DNA of 64,000 bases, from assembly GCA_034401795.1 (NCBI GenBank), contig CM067363.1:29654289-29718288 (forward strand), read 5' to 3'. Each line of letters opens with the position of its first letter. Position 1 is the stretch's first letter. A model generated the notes under the pieces. The model saw nothing but the letters and a program-made list of their open reading frames with translations. It did no database searches and was not told the DNA's origin. Positions 1-10,423 of the stretch are shown piece by piece. The DNA is from Chaetoderma sp. LZ-2023a. Taxonomy: Eukaryota; Mollusca; Caudofoveata; Chaetodermatida; Chaetodermatidae. Made by a program: the position numbers and the translations under genes.

Positions 1-1245
1 TGCTCTTGGGGACAAGGAACATATTTGAGTAAAAACCTGGCATGTTCTGGTTTGCTGGCTTTATTGCTCCCTTTAGAACAAGGGATAGAGAACCATTTTG
101 GTCTCTGCTTGAGTTGTCTGAGTGGCACCACCGTTCCTGTCACACAGGCGCGGTCCAGATGGATGTGAAGGGAGCCAGCATACTCTCAGGTATGATCCGC
201 TCCCTTCTTTCCGCCTGTGAATGACTTACACTTACCCTTACCGTCTCTCGGGAGATCAGGGCTGCCACTAAGGCGGACAGGAGCCTCAACAGCCTTCCTT
301 GTCTTATTAGCCGCAGGCGGCTGGGAAGGTCCAGCAAGAGCATTAGAAGCAGGCATGGCTTTCGTCTTGCCCTTGTGCTTCTTCTGCTTCTTGGAGGCTG
401 GGCTGTGTGATTGGCGGCCCCAGCTCTAGCTGCATATTCACTGCCAGTCGACTTTGCGCGATGTTGACCGAACCTTCTAACATGCTCGGACAGCTCAGTC
501 CATTCAGGGGGGTCCCAAGTAACCTGTCACTGATGTCCGCAGCTGGATGCATATGCCCCCTCGATTTGGTCACTCATGCCCGCACCCGTGCCAGCGCATC
601 CATTGACAGCACAAGGCCGTCACTGACGCAGGAAAGTGTTGCAGGTGGCATAGACTGAAGCAACCGATAAGTGATTAACAGCATTCATTGCTGCCCTCAC
701 ACCTTCATCACATAGGGCCAAGGCTTCCTCTGAGTGTGCCTGGTTCCTATCCACTAGTGCCTGAGCAGGAGAACCCACTCCAGCATTAAGGACACCAAGG
801 TTGGTACCGCACCATAATGCTCGTATTCCAATCTTGGGATATGCCATCTTAACCGCACCTCCCTAAGAGGCCGCAGGGAGCTGGCGTTTCGAGGAAAGCT
901 GCTTAGCATAAATCGCTTCTAACAATTCTTTGAACTTCGGATCCAGTCATGGCTGAATCCTAGCCACGGGCAAGACCTCCGTCCGTCGGTTGCATCGGTG
1001 GCATGTCCTCCTCAGATGTGGTCTAGACCACGAACGGGTCAAACCTGGCTAGCCAAGCCAGGCCTTCACCCCAATCAAACTACGAGGACACTCCCATAAA
1101 CATATCACCCGTTGATGTGCCTACAGGTCTACCAACAGGGGTCACACTGAACACATTTCACATCAGTCATCAACATTACACTTGGCACAACGGAAACAGA
1201 CATGATCTTTGAACACGACCCGGACAAACTTATGGCAACTGGCAC
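1..1245 (-). pseudogene. DIRS gag-like gene remnant with RT scrap (diverged copy)
   Basis: Minus-strand pieces match the gag-like protein of the intact copy at 8348-10423. The piece near 343-573 contains LLGTPLNG and IAQSRLAVNMQLEL; the piece at 620-847 contains ALVDRNQAHSEEALALCDEG. The cysteine-rich N-terminus lies near 1150-1215, where one frame reads CFRCAKCN. Several frameshifts and stops separate the blocks, and the proline/glycine-rich middle of the protein is missing. It would not make a working protein. The assignment rests on direct comparison with the intact copy in this window, so it is firm as homology; the role of gag itself (structural, nucleic-acid binding) is family knowledge. 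Confidence 0.75.
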
Positions 1246-1252
1246 ATGATGG

Positions 1253-1600
1253 AGGAGCGGGCTTGGCCTGTAAGTCAAGCACAAGGCTTCAATAAACAAG
1301 CGATTTAACACAGCATGTAAGACAGACAAATAACTTCAAATAGTTTGACAATAAATTATAAGTTAACCCTCCAGCACCCAACACCCGAAAACGTGACAAC
1401 CAAGATCGCGTAAACTGGCGATAAGAACGTGGAGGAGCGGGCTTGGCCTATAACTCAAGCACAAGGCTTCAATAAACAAGCGATTCAACACAGCACAAAT
1501 AACTTTCAAATAGTTTGACAATAAATTATAAGTTAACCCTCCAGCACCCAACACCCGAAAACGTTACAACCAAGATCGCATAAACTGGTGATAAGAATGT
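1253..1600. repeat. Tandem duplication (two ~170-178 bp units) upstream of gag in the diverged DIRS copy
   Basis: Two adjacent units, 1253-1430 and 1431-1600, begin with ggaggagcgggcttggcct and end near gataagaa(c/t)gt. The intact copy has this region once (about 10460-10650), so the duplication belongs to this copy or its lineage. Confidence 0.85.
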
Positions 1601-2490
1601 TAAAGGGCCAACATACACCCATAAATTGATCCTGCAGGATGTATAAACGAAGCAGGAACCATATCGAAGACATTCGCGGTAAATTTAAGAATCATTTCCG
1701 AAATTATACTGCACAGACCAATGACAAAACCATACGAGTAGGAAAACAACAGAATGAATTATCACTACTGCTGTAGAACACAGTAGAGATGCAGTACACA
1801 CACCTAATCAAGTATATTGAAATAACCGATCATTGCAAACAGAACGGAAACATACGAAAAATTTGACATAGTTCATAAGTTTCTGGTACTAAAATGCATG
1901 CAGCCACCAAGAATAAGATGCATGATTATAACGAAACAATTTTCCTCAACAAAATAATCTGAGATAAAAGGGTGTGATGTCACCGGCCCAGACTATCAGG
2001 TTGAATGACGTAAGCCGATTTAGTGTTAGAAAAACATGAATTTCACCAGTGAAAACATTTCATATTACTGCCAGCTCGCCATTGGGGTTTAAAGGAGGCG
2101 ATCATAACCGGCATATCTCGTTGTCTCATACATCCCAGTTCTGGGGTCAGAAAATGGAACATACAACACAAAGTCTCCACTATAACTACATTACAGCTAG
2201 AACAATACAACCTGGACATCGGTGGAGTTCTCCATTGGTAATCGAATTATAATCCAGTACAGAATAAGGCACAAAAGATCAGATTGAACAAGGAAAAAAC
2301 TTAAGATTTTTCACTGCACAAGAAAGGTGTGTCACTCTTGTTGCCATGCAAACAAGTGATCGGTACATGGTAATGGGTACCCATTTGTTGGGGGGCAGGT
2401 ACCCGGTTCTAGGAACTGGTAAGAGCTTATCAAATCAGAAGATTCAGACCCAAGGGCGCTGTTATCAATAAGTATTGATCGAAGGAGGAA

Positions 2491-3450
2491 TGACTTGGGC
2501 TCTAAATCAATAATGGTAGAATTGTACAATATATAAATCATTTCAACGATGAAACCATGTTATCTCAATGTAAAGAGACAGGTAATGACTGGAGATCTGT
2601 TAAATATTTTGAGAATTTGCCTGGAAGCCAATTTCTGCCTACGGCAGCAATGGCTTCCAGTCAAATTATTCTCAAACTATTCAACATCTTACCCATGCTG
2701 TTGCCCTGAAATTGAGATAAAAGTTCACCAGTAGTAGCCTTGACAACGTGGATGGTTATACGATGAATGAACGTGATCAAGAAATAAAATATCATCAGAA
2801 AACGTACACAAACTTCCTGGAAAATGTATACGATATTCACAATTTTTATTCGAGTTGAGTAAGATAAAACGCTGATATCATGCTTCACTGGAAATCCGCC
2901 TGAATGTCACGCACAGGTAGCAGGAGGTATGAAACTCGTTCAAGCAGAGAAGACACTAGAAAGTCCTTCAAACATGACCAGGTGTACTGTGTATGCATCC
3001 TGTACTGTTTGGGAACACATTTATAGGAACACAAGTAAATCTGGAACATTCTGGGATTGGGATTTACGTGTATAGTCTCTGCACGGTAGATTATTGATAA
3101 TTATATGATGGTGTCATTCGAATGAGGTCCACCATTTCAGAAAATGGGGTAGGGGGGGGGGGGGGGCCTGATATTTCAAAACATAACAGAACCTAATCTT
3201 TGGTTCCGTGATCTGTGCTGATGGGAACCTACTGGAAACTGAAATTCAGTTCCCTGAGTAAACCACACTTATGAATGACAATAAATTACCAAATGGGAAA
3301 CAAATTTTGGGTTCTGTGATGTAGCTACCACAGTACGGCCATGCTACCGAAACCCTTAGGTTCCGTGAAATATCACGGCCTGAATTGGTTTTCATTTAAC
3401 CCTTTAATGGTCAAATTTGACCAAGAAAAATAACAAATCTGCCTATTGAA
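2491..3450. other. Non-coding spacer
   Basis: AT-rich DNA with no supported gene. It contains the hairpin repeat at 2598-2686 and a run of 15 G at 3152-3166. Nothing else was recognised. Confidence 0.6.
2598..2686. repeat. Foldback repeat family 1 copy (~90 bp)
   Basis: Starts tgttaaatattttgag and ends ctcaaactattcaaca, with complementary arms around a loop containing ctgcctacggcagcaa. Same architecture as the copies at 4002, 17932, 18896, 44577 and 56461. Confidence 0.75.
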
Positions 3451-3580
3451 TGTCCATTTACAGGCCAAGAAAATAGAATTTTTGAAAATTTATCACTGGA
3501 ATGACTGGCTCGGTTATCGAGCCAGTCATTCCAGTGGTAAGTTTTTAAAAATTGTATTCTCTTGGCCTGTAAATGGGCAT
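3451..3580. repeat. Foldback repeat family 2 copy (~130 bp)
   Basis: A long inverted repeat: tgtccatttacaggccaag on the left returns as cttggcctgtaaatgggca on the right. The centre is a near-perfect palindrome of the form actggaatgactggctcgg around the sequence ttatcg. Similar copies lie at 20064-20193 and 46993-47125. Confidence 0.85.
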
Positions 3581-3821
3581 TCCACTAGACCATAACAGAG
3601 GCCGGTTCAGGCCGGCTTGACCATTAAGGAGGCATAATTGTGCATTTTCCCTATTTATTGACCCTTTAAATCGTCAGATTTTCTCATAGAGGAAATTCAT
3701 TTGCACACACACATGCAACACCATGCGCGCACAGTGACAACACACTCACTTGCACATACACTCACACACCCAGTAATTTTTTTTCATTTATCACTGGACC
3801 GACTGGCTCGGTTATCAATGC
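3581..3821. other. Spacer with CA-rich stretch and half a family-2 hairpin
   Basis: CA-rich simple sequence at about 3703-3772, then at 3790-3817 one arm of the family-2 hairpin (tcactggaccgactggct). No gene. Confidence 0.5.
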
Positions 3822-4275
3822 TACCAGGCAATGTTCTGGCCAATCGATTAGCCAAATACCTTTTTGTTAGCCAAATAGTAAGTATTTTAGCCACATCGTT
3901 ACATCAATGTCACTTATGAACATGTTTGCAGTCAGTCATTATCAGTTAATACTATCAGTTTTACAGTCCAGATACAATAGGGTCTTAATATATAAGAAAT
4001 GTGTTGAATATTTTTAAACTAATATGACTGAAAGCTGTTGCTGCCGTAGGCACCACCCACTTTCAGTCATATTAGTTTCAAAATATTCAACAACGATAAC
4101 AGGAATTCTGTCTTTGTAATTGTAACACTGGAATTAGTCAGGATCAGCCAATCAAACAAATTTAATTAATTCTAATCATTACACAATGATTTTGCCAATT
4201 CTGCTTTTCATAATGAATCATTAGACAAATTTCAGTTTTACCAGCTTTCGGCTAATTGGCTAGTGGGTATAGTGG
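3822..4275. repeat. Dispersed repeat, copy with hairpin insertion
   Basis: About 360 bp aligns with 18436-18780; shared blocks include atgtcacttatgaacatgtt and gggtcttaatatataagaaa. This copy carries an extra hairpin (4002-4093) that the other copy lacks. Confidence 0.75.
4002..4093. repeat. Foldback repeat family 1 copy inside a dispersed repeat
   Basis: Arms 4002-4034 and 4061-4093 are complementary over about 33 bp with few mismatches; the loop contains gctgttgctgccgtagg. The related sequence at 18600-18650 lacks it, which gives its approximate boundaries. Confidence 0.85.
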
Positions 4276-4292
4276 TCTACTAAGCTACAGAC

Positions 4293-4742
4293 CACTGATG
4301 CTCATTTTGGGGACTTCCTGATTATATCCTCTGACATGTGCCAGTCGTTGTCAATATTACTGCTTCTTTCATATCGAGCATAGCATATGGAAAAACACAA
4401 ATAATCGTAGTGAGTATCGGAATCATATTGATATGGAATGAAGGAAATTTCAATTTCACTTTCTCCGAGATCTAACAATACTCACCATTCTATTACTTCT
4501 GATACAAGCTATCCTGGATAGCTGGCCCTAGGACTATAGACTTAGTAAGCTTTACTGCCTCCTGGAACCAGGTACTCGGCTCCCAACTGCCGAGTACCCG
4601 TTTGCCATGAAGCTCATATTGTTTGCATAGCCAGCCACCAAACAAGAGATACCCATGGCTTGCCTCCATGGGGCTGGGAGGCTGGGTCCGTAATAGAATG
4701 GTGAGTATTGTTAGATCTCGGAGAAAGGGAAATTGACATTTC
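4293..4742. repeat. Flanking segment X, copy 1 (duplicated at 11545-11994)
   Basis: From cactgatgctcattttgggg onward the segment matches the second copy with no difference seen for about 440 bp, at a constant offset of 7252. It directly precedes DIRS copy 1, as the second segment directly precedes DIRS copy 2. It contains a 285-bp inverted-repeat element (4451-4735). Confidence 0.9.
4451..4735. mobile_element. 285-bp mini-element with 46-bp inverted repeats, DIRS-related ends
   Basis: Left arm 4451-4496 and right arm 4690-4735 are inverted repeats of 46 bp with one mismatch. The arms contain aatactcaccattct, as in the DIRS terminal repeat, but the outer end differs. The interior holds the reverse complement of the DIRS right-end region (compare 11380-11500), including the ggtactcggc stem-loop. 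It has no coding capacity. It looks like a non-autonomous DIRS derivative or two abutting ends. Confidence 0.7.
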
Positions 4743-4747
4743 CTGCA

Positions 4748-4791
4748 TTCTCCTTCGATCAATACTCACCATTCTGTTACTTCTGATATAC
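4748..4791. repeat. DIRS copy 1 left inverted terminal repeat
   Basis: Begins ttctccttcgatcaatactc and is the exact reverse complement of 11501-11544 over 44 bp. Confidence 0.92.
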
Positions 4792-5288
4792 ACCAGATTT
4801 GATCAGTAACCTGGTGGGAAGGGGCAAGCCATAAATGCTAATTTTGCCCCTTGGAGAAAGATTTTAGACTTCAAACTTGACTAACGGAGACCTAAAAGGA
4901 CCGTCAAGTTCACGGAACCGAATCACATTCGCGTCACAGCACCCCCCCTTTTTCCTCCTAAGAAAAGGGAGAGAACTAACGAACATGTATCTCGCCTGAA
5001 ACACCAATATGCCAAGAGGGTTAACTACTCCCTGCATATCGCTTGTATTAGCCTGGGAATGAGCATGAATATATAAGATGAATGAACATGATACATATAC
5101 ATAATACAAAAAACTCTCACTTGTTGAATTACCTTATGATAACAGGACTTCAGACGTACCGCCTACAACCTTACACCGGTTCAGCCATCAGTGACACAAT
5201 CTGGTTGCCATCCTCTCGCTTGACCATGCCTGCTTTAGGTACTTTTCTTACCAAAGTGAAAAAAGGGGAAAAGCAGTGTGGTCACTAA
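4792..5288. other. DIRS copy 1 region downstream of the recombinase gene
   Basis: Non-coding left part of the element between terminal repeat and recombinase stop. It aligns with 12044-12527 in copy 2. No ORF worth calling. Confidence 0.7.
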
Positions 5289-6300
5289 CTATCGTTTCAA
5301 AACAGCTAAAGCGAGTGGATTGGCTGAGTCTGACACATCCCTCATATAGTAATCCGTAAATGAGGACTCACAGTGCCATTGTGCAACGGCCATGATGTCC
5401 TCTAACGGAACACCATTGTAAAGGGCGGTCGAGGCGGCTATTCCTCTAACATCGTGTGCCCTTACGCCCTGCACCTGGTGCCCAGTCGCCATCTCATGAG
5501 TAGTCTGAATGCATTCGACCACCCAACGAGAGATAGTATCCATGGATGCGGCGCCATAAGGCTTTTTATGGCAGATCCACAGATGTCTATCGTTCGACCG
5601 TAACGAGTCAGTCCGTTTCTTGTACTTAGTCAAAGCACGGACCGGGCACCAGACACTGGCATCACGATCAAACCTGGTTAACTTCGGTATAATGATCGGT
5701 TTGCCGGGATATCTCAAAGATTGGTTCTTTGACATAAATTCTGCTCTTGGCAGAAGACGCAGACCTTCTCCAGAAACAATAAATCGGTTCCTCTCTGCCG
5801 AAAGCGCATGGATCTCACTGCGCCTTCTAGCTGAGGAAGCTGCCAATAGAAAGACCGCCTTTAGAGTCAAATGCTTTAGACTAGCCGAACGCAACGGTTC
5901 GAATGGGTGCTTGGCCAGTACATTAAGCACTAAAGATAGACTCCAGGCTGGAATGACTACCGGTTGTCTCGGGCGGAGAGTGCTCATTCCCTTCAACATC
6001 ACGTTTAACTGGGCCACCTCTGGACTATCCCTGTTGGCTAGACAAGGGATAACTGATGCCAAAGCTGACTTGTATCCAGCAATTGTGACGGGAGCTAGTC
6101 CTGTAAAGAACAGCTCACAGAGAAAGTCTGCTATTTGCTGAATAGTGGATTGAAAGGTATCAATACCCTTTTCTTCACACCAGTCTGCAAATCTGTTAAC
6201 CTTGTTGTTATATGACTTGAAGGTTGACCTCCTTCTCGCAGCCGCGATGAAATCAGCAGCCTGTCGAGAAAAGCCTTCCGACGTGGAACGTTGTTTGACA
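5289..6300 (-). CDS. DIRS tyrosine recombinase (integrase role)
   Basis: The last ~330 residues of the reading frame 5289-8177 form a tyrosine recombinase, which would join the circular DNA form of the element to the genome in the nucleus. An N-terminal SAM-like part (SRQAADFIAAARRRSTF, then TIAGYKSALASVI) is followed by the catalytic core: first Arg in SARRRSEIHAL, His and second Arg in RAHDVRGIAAS, AQWHCESSF, and the Tyr in FTDYYMRD near the C-terminus. The set R-H-R-Y is complete. The domain is in a different frame from RNase H and overlaps its end (6131-6300). No ATG is obvious near the domain start, so expression by frameshift or from an upstream start is likely; the start coordinate is approximate. 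Confidence 0.92.
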
Positions 6301-8177
6301 ACATCCACGCAGTCAATTTGAACATTTCGGGACGCTCGTGTAGGAAGCGTCCCTTGGCCTGGGAGATTATGTTCGGAATCTCGGGCAACTGCACAGGATT
6401 TTCCACCAGCAGATCTAGAAGATCCGTGAACCACGCCCTGCTCGGCCAATACGGCGCTATTAGCAGGACCAGACACGGTTCCTCCCTGACCTTCACCAAT
6501 ACCTTCGGTAGAAGAATGGTGGGTGGATACGCGTAAGCGTGCATCCCTCTCCAGCTTATCGCCAGAGCGTCTGTATCGACGGCATTTGGATCTGGAATCG
6601 GCGAGACATATGTCATGATTTGAGCATTTTCCTTTGTGGCGAACAAGTCCACGTTGGGTTTGCCCCAATGCTCGAAGATCCGTCGTAGAACTGGAGGGTT
6701 GAGGGACCATTCTGTTGGCAGGATTCTCTGTCTGCGAGACAAAGCATCCGCCAGAATGTTCAATCGGCCAGGAATATGAGCTGCTTTCAAAACAACCGAG
6801 TAATTCCTGCACCATTGAATCAAGTGCCACACCCTGATGCACAGGGTGGGCGACCTGGTCCCTCCTTGGCGATTTATATATGATACTACTGTCGAATTGT
6901 CCGCCCGTATCAATATCACCTTGCCCCTGATCATCGGAAGGAACTCTTCCAACGCCAGTTCCACTGCCATCATTTCCAACAGATTGATATGCAGCTGACT
7001 CTCCGGGAGAGTCCATGTGCCCGAGACCTGGTGTTCTCCCAGGCAGGCACCCCACCCTTCCAGCGATGCATCCGTGTAAACGGACAGCTGAGGGTGGGGT
7101 AGGTGCAGCGAAACCCCTATTAGGAGATTCTGACGCTGTTTCCACCATAGAAGATGCGATATTATCGGCTCCAAAACTGGCACCAGTTTTGACAGGGGTT
7201 CTGTTCTCTGTTTCCACAGAGACATCAGATACAACTGGATAGGTCTTCGCATTAGAGCAGCGTACGGGATAACCTGCTCCATGGAGACCATCATGCCCAG
7301 CATCTGAAGGAACCGCCTCGCCTGAATGTGGTTTCCCACTCGAAAACTCCCGAGGATGGCTAACAGAGACACCACTCTGGGCTCTGACGGGTAAACCCTG
7401 CCCTCCTCGAGGTCGAATCGCATCCCCAAATAAACGAAATGTTGAGTGGGTGTCAACTCGGATTTCTCCTCGTTCGACTATCCAGCCTAGATCTGAAAGT
7501 AACTTCAGAGTCAGAGCAGTATCCACGTTCAACCTGGCTGCCGAGTCTGCCTTGAGCAGCCAGTCGTCTATGTAGGTGTGTAGCGCCATGTTCTCTTTTC
7601 TGAGAAACGCTGTCACCGCAAGGACCACTCTTGTGAAAACCCTCGGAGCTGTCGACAGGCCAAACGGGAGAACTGTAAACTCCCATACTTGATTCTGAAA
7701 CGCAAATCTCAGAAACCTGTGCCAACTCCGATTGATCGGAATGTGGAAATATGCATCTTTCAGATCGATCGATACACACCACATTCCTTTCCTCAATCCC
7801 GCCATTACCGACCTCGGTGTTTCCATCTGGAACCGAGGCGTATGGATAAACCAATTTAATGGCCTGAGATTGAGTATGGGTCTCCATCCCCCCGTGCTCT
7901 TGGGGACAAGGAACATGTTTGAATAGAAGCCTGGAGTGTTCCGGTTTGCTGGTTTTATTGCTCCCTTCAGAAGCAAACCCGACACTTCCTTTTGAACGGC
8001 TTCTAACTTGTCTGGCTCCCTTGGTACGGGTGTCCAGACTGGTGCCAAAGACAGATTTTGTGGCGGAAAGTCCCACCACTCCGGCATGTAACCCTGGGAT
8101 AACCATCCCAGGACCAGACTGTCTGACGTCACACCTCGCCAAGCCTCGACGAAACGCATGAGCCTTCCACCCACCAT
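6131..8177 (-). pseudogene. DIRS reverse transcriptase / RNase H (possible methyltransferase) gene with one-base frameshift
   Basis: Codes for the polymerase that copies element RNA to DNA. From ATG 8177, RT motifs occur at about residues 136-148 (SIDLKDAYFHIPI), 170-181 (LPFGLSTAPRVF) and 202-206 (YIDDW). Near 7475 the frame changes, and the second frame (6131-7456) carries RNase H with acidic residues in VYTDAS, LLEMMAVE, IRADNST and ILADALSR. It continues into VDLFATKEN and AYPPTILLP, which fits the methyltransferase-like extension of DIRS polyproteins (family knowledge, less certain). Copy 2 lacks one base found here in cgttcgacta, so the frame change looks like a one-base insertion in this copy. 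Its end overlaps the recombinase. Only ~170 bp separates it from gag. Confidence 0.88.
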
Positions 8178-8347
8178 AGACGCCTCGACGTCTAACGGGG
8201 TTGTCCGGCTCGCAGTCCGCCCCTCCCCCCTTTCTTAATGAGAGAGAGTGAGAACCATTTCGTTCTAGGCACGACGGGTATAACTGGCACCGCTGTTCCT
8301 GTCGCACAGGTGCGGTCCAGGCGGATATGAAGGGAGCTTGCGTACCC

Positions 8348-10423
8348 TCAGGTACGCTTCGGCCCCTTCTGTCCGCCTTTTGAGGCCTTACCCTTCCCCT
8401 TGCCCTTACCACCTCTAGGGCGGTCCGGAGCAACATTGGGGGGGGTAGGCGCCTCTACAGCCTTCCTGGGTTTCTTCGCCGGCGGCGGCTCCGAAAACCC
8501 AGCCGAAACAGACGTCGCAATAGGCCTGGCTTTCGCCTTGCCCTTATGCTTTTTCTGTTTCTTTGAAGGCTGTACTGATAGCGGCTTACCCACAGCCCCT
8601 AGTGCGTGCGCTTGCCGCACTAGCTCTAGCTGTAGATTTACCGCTAACCGATTCTGCGCAATACTGGCGGTGTCCTCTAAGATGGCCCGCGCTTGGCCAC
8701 CAAAGATGCTAGGCCCTGTCAGGGGCGTCCCAAGAAGACGCTCCTTGACTGCCGTAGCCGGACGCATATGGTCAATGACCATTTGCCTCCTGGACTTCGT
8801 CACACGCGCTTGCACCCTTGCCAATGCGTCCATTGACAGCACCAAGCCGTCATTAACGCACGATAGCGCCACAGGTGGCACAGGGTGGCCTGCCCCCGCT
8901 TCAGCCCACACCGACTGAAGTAGACGATAGGAGTGATTGACAGCGCTCATGGCTGCCCTCACACCCTCATCGCATAGGGCCAGGACTTCTTCCTGGTGTA
9001 CCTGGGCCCTATCCACTAGTGCCGGACCGGGACCACCCGAACCGGCACTCTGGACGCCCAGTACCCATCGGTCATCCTCCGTGACCGACGGGACTACACC
9101 ATACCTGTCGTATTCACCCCGCGGAATACGGCACCTTGCCCGCACCTCCCTGGAGGCCGCAGGGAGCTGACCCTTGGTCATTAGTTGTTTACTATAAATA
9201 GCATCCAACAAATCAATGAACCGTGGATCCAGTCCTACTGACTGGATCCGGGCCGCGGGCAAAATCCCCGTCCTAATCGACGCAACCGACGGACGGGGCG
9301 CATCTTCATCGGCCGTGGCCGAAACCACAGACGGGTCAACTCTGGCTAGCCACGCCAGAGCATCAGACCAGTCTAACTCCGATGAAGATACCCCCGCAAA
9401 CACGTCACCCATTGACATGCTTACGGGTCTGCCAGCCATGGCCTCCCGGCCAGGAGCCACGGCTGACACGCCAGGCACTCCGCTACCACATGGTTCCGCC
9501 GCCACCCCATGAAACACTCCGGTCCATGGGGTAGGTCCGCACGGAAAACCGTACGGACCCGTAACCGTCGCGGAACCATAGCCGGCCACGGGCGCCAATG
9601 GCACCCCATGTCCGGCTGCCGGACCAGGCGAGATAGGTGAGTACCACGCCTGGCCCGGCACACCGGTTCCCCTGACGGCTGGTGACAAACCAAGCCGCGC
9701 GGAACCGGTGCACGGTAACGGATTGGCCTCAGCCGCAGGCGGAGCCGCTGACCTGGCTTGCGCCAAACCAGACAAATGGAGGCCGGTTCCGTCCAGGACG
9801 GAATCAACCTCCATATTCTCCACCTGCGGCTTCACGGGCCGCAGCAACCTCTCCTCCTCGGCCTCATCGTCTTCAGACTCCGAAGAGCCGTCACTAGACG
9901 AATAAACCGTGGAGCCGTCCTGGCGGACGGCTCCCACACCTGACGGACCGGCCACCGCTACTGGACCACCCGGAGGTGGCCGCAGAGAGACAGAACCCGT
10001 CTGGCCGAAGCCAGACGGACCCGCCAGGGGGCCATACGAGACGGCCCCCTCGGTAACCAGTCCAGAATCCTGTCCGAAGACAGGATCCGTACCAGGCATG
10101 GGGAGAAACTGCCCCCCAACCTTTGGTAGCAGGGACGACACCAGCGTGGGCAGAACGCTATGCAGAAAACCCTGCATAGCCGGACCAAACCACGCCGGCG
10201 GTGCCATCTCCGCCACCTCCAGCTGGGGACGTGGAGCACCCCCACCGGCCGAACCGGGCGCTCCACGATTTCCTCTCGGACCGCCTGACCCCGCGTCAGA
10301 CCCAGCCAAGTCCTTCTGGGCAAGGAACTTAACCATCGTTTCGACGGACCACACTGCACAAACATTACACCTATGATCTATATTACACAGGGCACACCTA
10401 AAACAGACATGGTCCTTGAACAT
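8348..10423 (-). CDS. DIRS gag-like structural protein, 691 aa
   Basis: An intact 691-codon frame upstream of RT, the position of ORF1 in DIRS elements. The N-terminus has a cysteine cluster (C7, C10, C13, C19, C22, with H17) that could bind zinc. A Gly/Pro-rich section follows, then an acidic Ser/Asp/Glu stretch at about residues 175-191, a more ordered part around residues 380-600 (conserved in the other two copies here, for example LALCDEGVRAAM and NRLAVNLQLELV), and a Lys/Gly-rich basic tail (GGKGKGKGKASKGG) suited to binding nucleic acid. No membrane segment. The conserved core in three copies supports coding function. Assembly of RNA-protein particles is inferred from family position, not from a recognised fold. 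Confidence 0.85.
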   Translation of the reverse strand: MFKDHVCFRCALCNIDHRCNVCAVWSVETMVKFLAQKDLAGSDAGSGGPRGNRGAPGSAGGGAPRPQLEVAEMAPPAWFGPAMQGFLHSVLPTLVSSLLPKVGGQFLPMPGTDPVFGQDSGLVTEGAVSYGPLAGPSGFGQTGSVSLRPPPGGPVAVAGPSGVGAVRQDGSTVYSSSDGSSESEDDEAEEERLLRPVKPQVENMEVDSVLDGTGLHLSGLAQARSAAPPAAEANPLPCTGSARLGLSPAVRGTGVPGQAWYSPISPGPAAGHGVPLAPVAGYGSATVTGPYGFPCGPTPWTGVFHGVAAEPCGSGVPGVSAVAPGREAMAGRPVSMSMGDVFAGVSSSELDWSDALAWLARVDPSVVSATADEDAPRPSVASIRTGILPAARIQSVGLDPRFIDLLDAIYSKQLMTKGQLPAASREVRARCRIPRGEYDRYGVVPSVTEDDRWVLGVQSAGSGGPGPALVDRAQVHQEEVLALCDEGVRAAMSAVNHSYRLLQSVWAEAGAGHPVPPVALSCVNDGLVLSMDALARVQARVTKSRRQMVIDHMRPATAVKERLLGTPLTGPSIFGGQARAILEDTASIAQNRLAVNLQLELVRQAHALGAVGKPLSVQPSKKQKKHKGKAKARPIATSVSAGFSEPPPAKKPRKAVEAPTPPNVAPDRPRGGKGKGKGKASKGGQKGPKRT

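Larger units (their letters stand above)
1..2490 (-). mobile_element. Diverged DIRS-type retrotransposon copy, cut by window start
   Basis: This is the right-hand (5' coding) part of a DIRS-like element with its coding strand on minus. Bases 1-125 match the RT start region of the intact copy near 7898-7980; then come gag-like fragments, a long upstream region, and a right terminus ending in the sequence gatcgaaggagga near 2490, like the termini at 11544 and 16448. It is clearly more diverged than the other three copies, carries many frame breaks, and jumps from the RT region straight to the gag end, so it has an internal deletion. Only its right terminus is inside the window. Confidence 0.8.

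Noticed and set aside
5620-6141. 173-codon plus-strand ORF
   Set aside because: Antisense shadow of the DIRS recombinase gene; no family features of its own.
7453-8436. 327-codon minus-strand ORF between gag and RT
   Set aside because: Overlaps the end of gag and RT in another frame and carries no motifs, while the RT motifs are in the 8177 frame.
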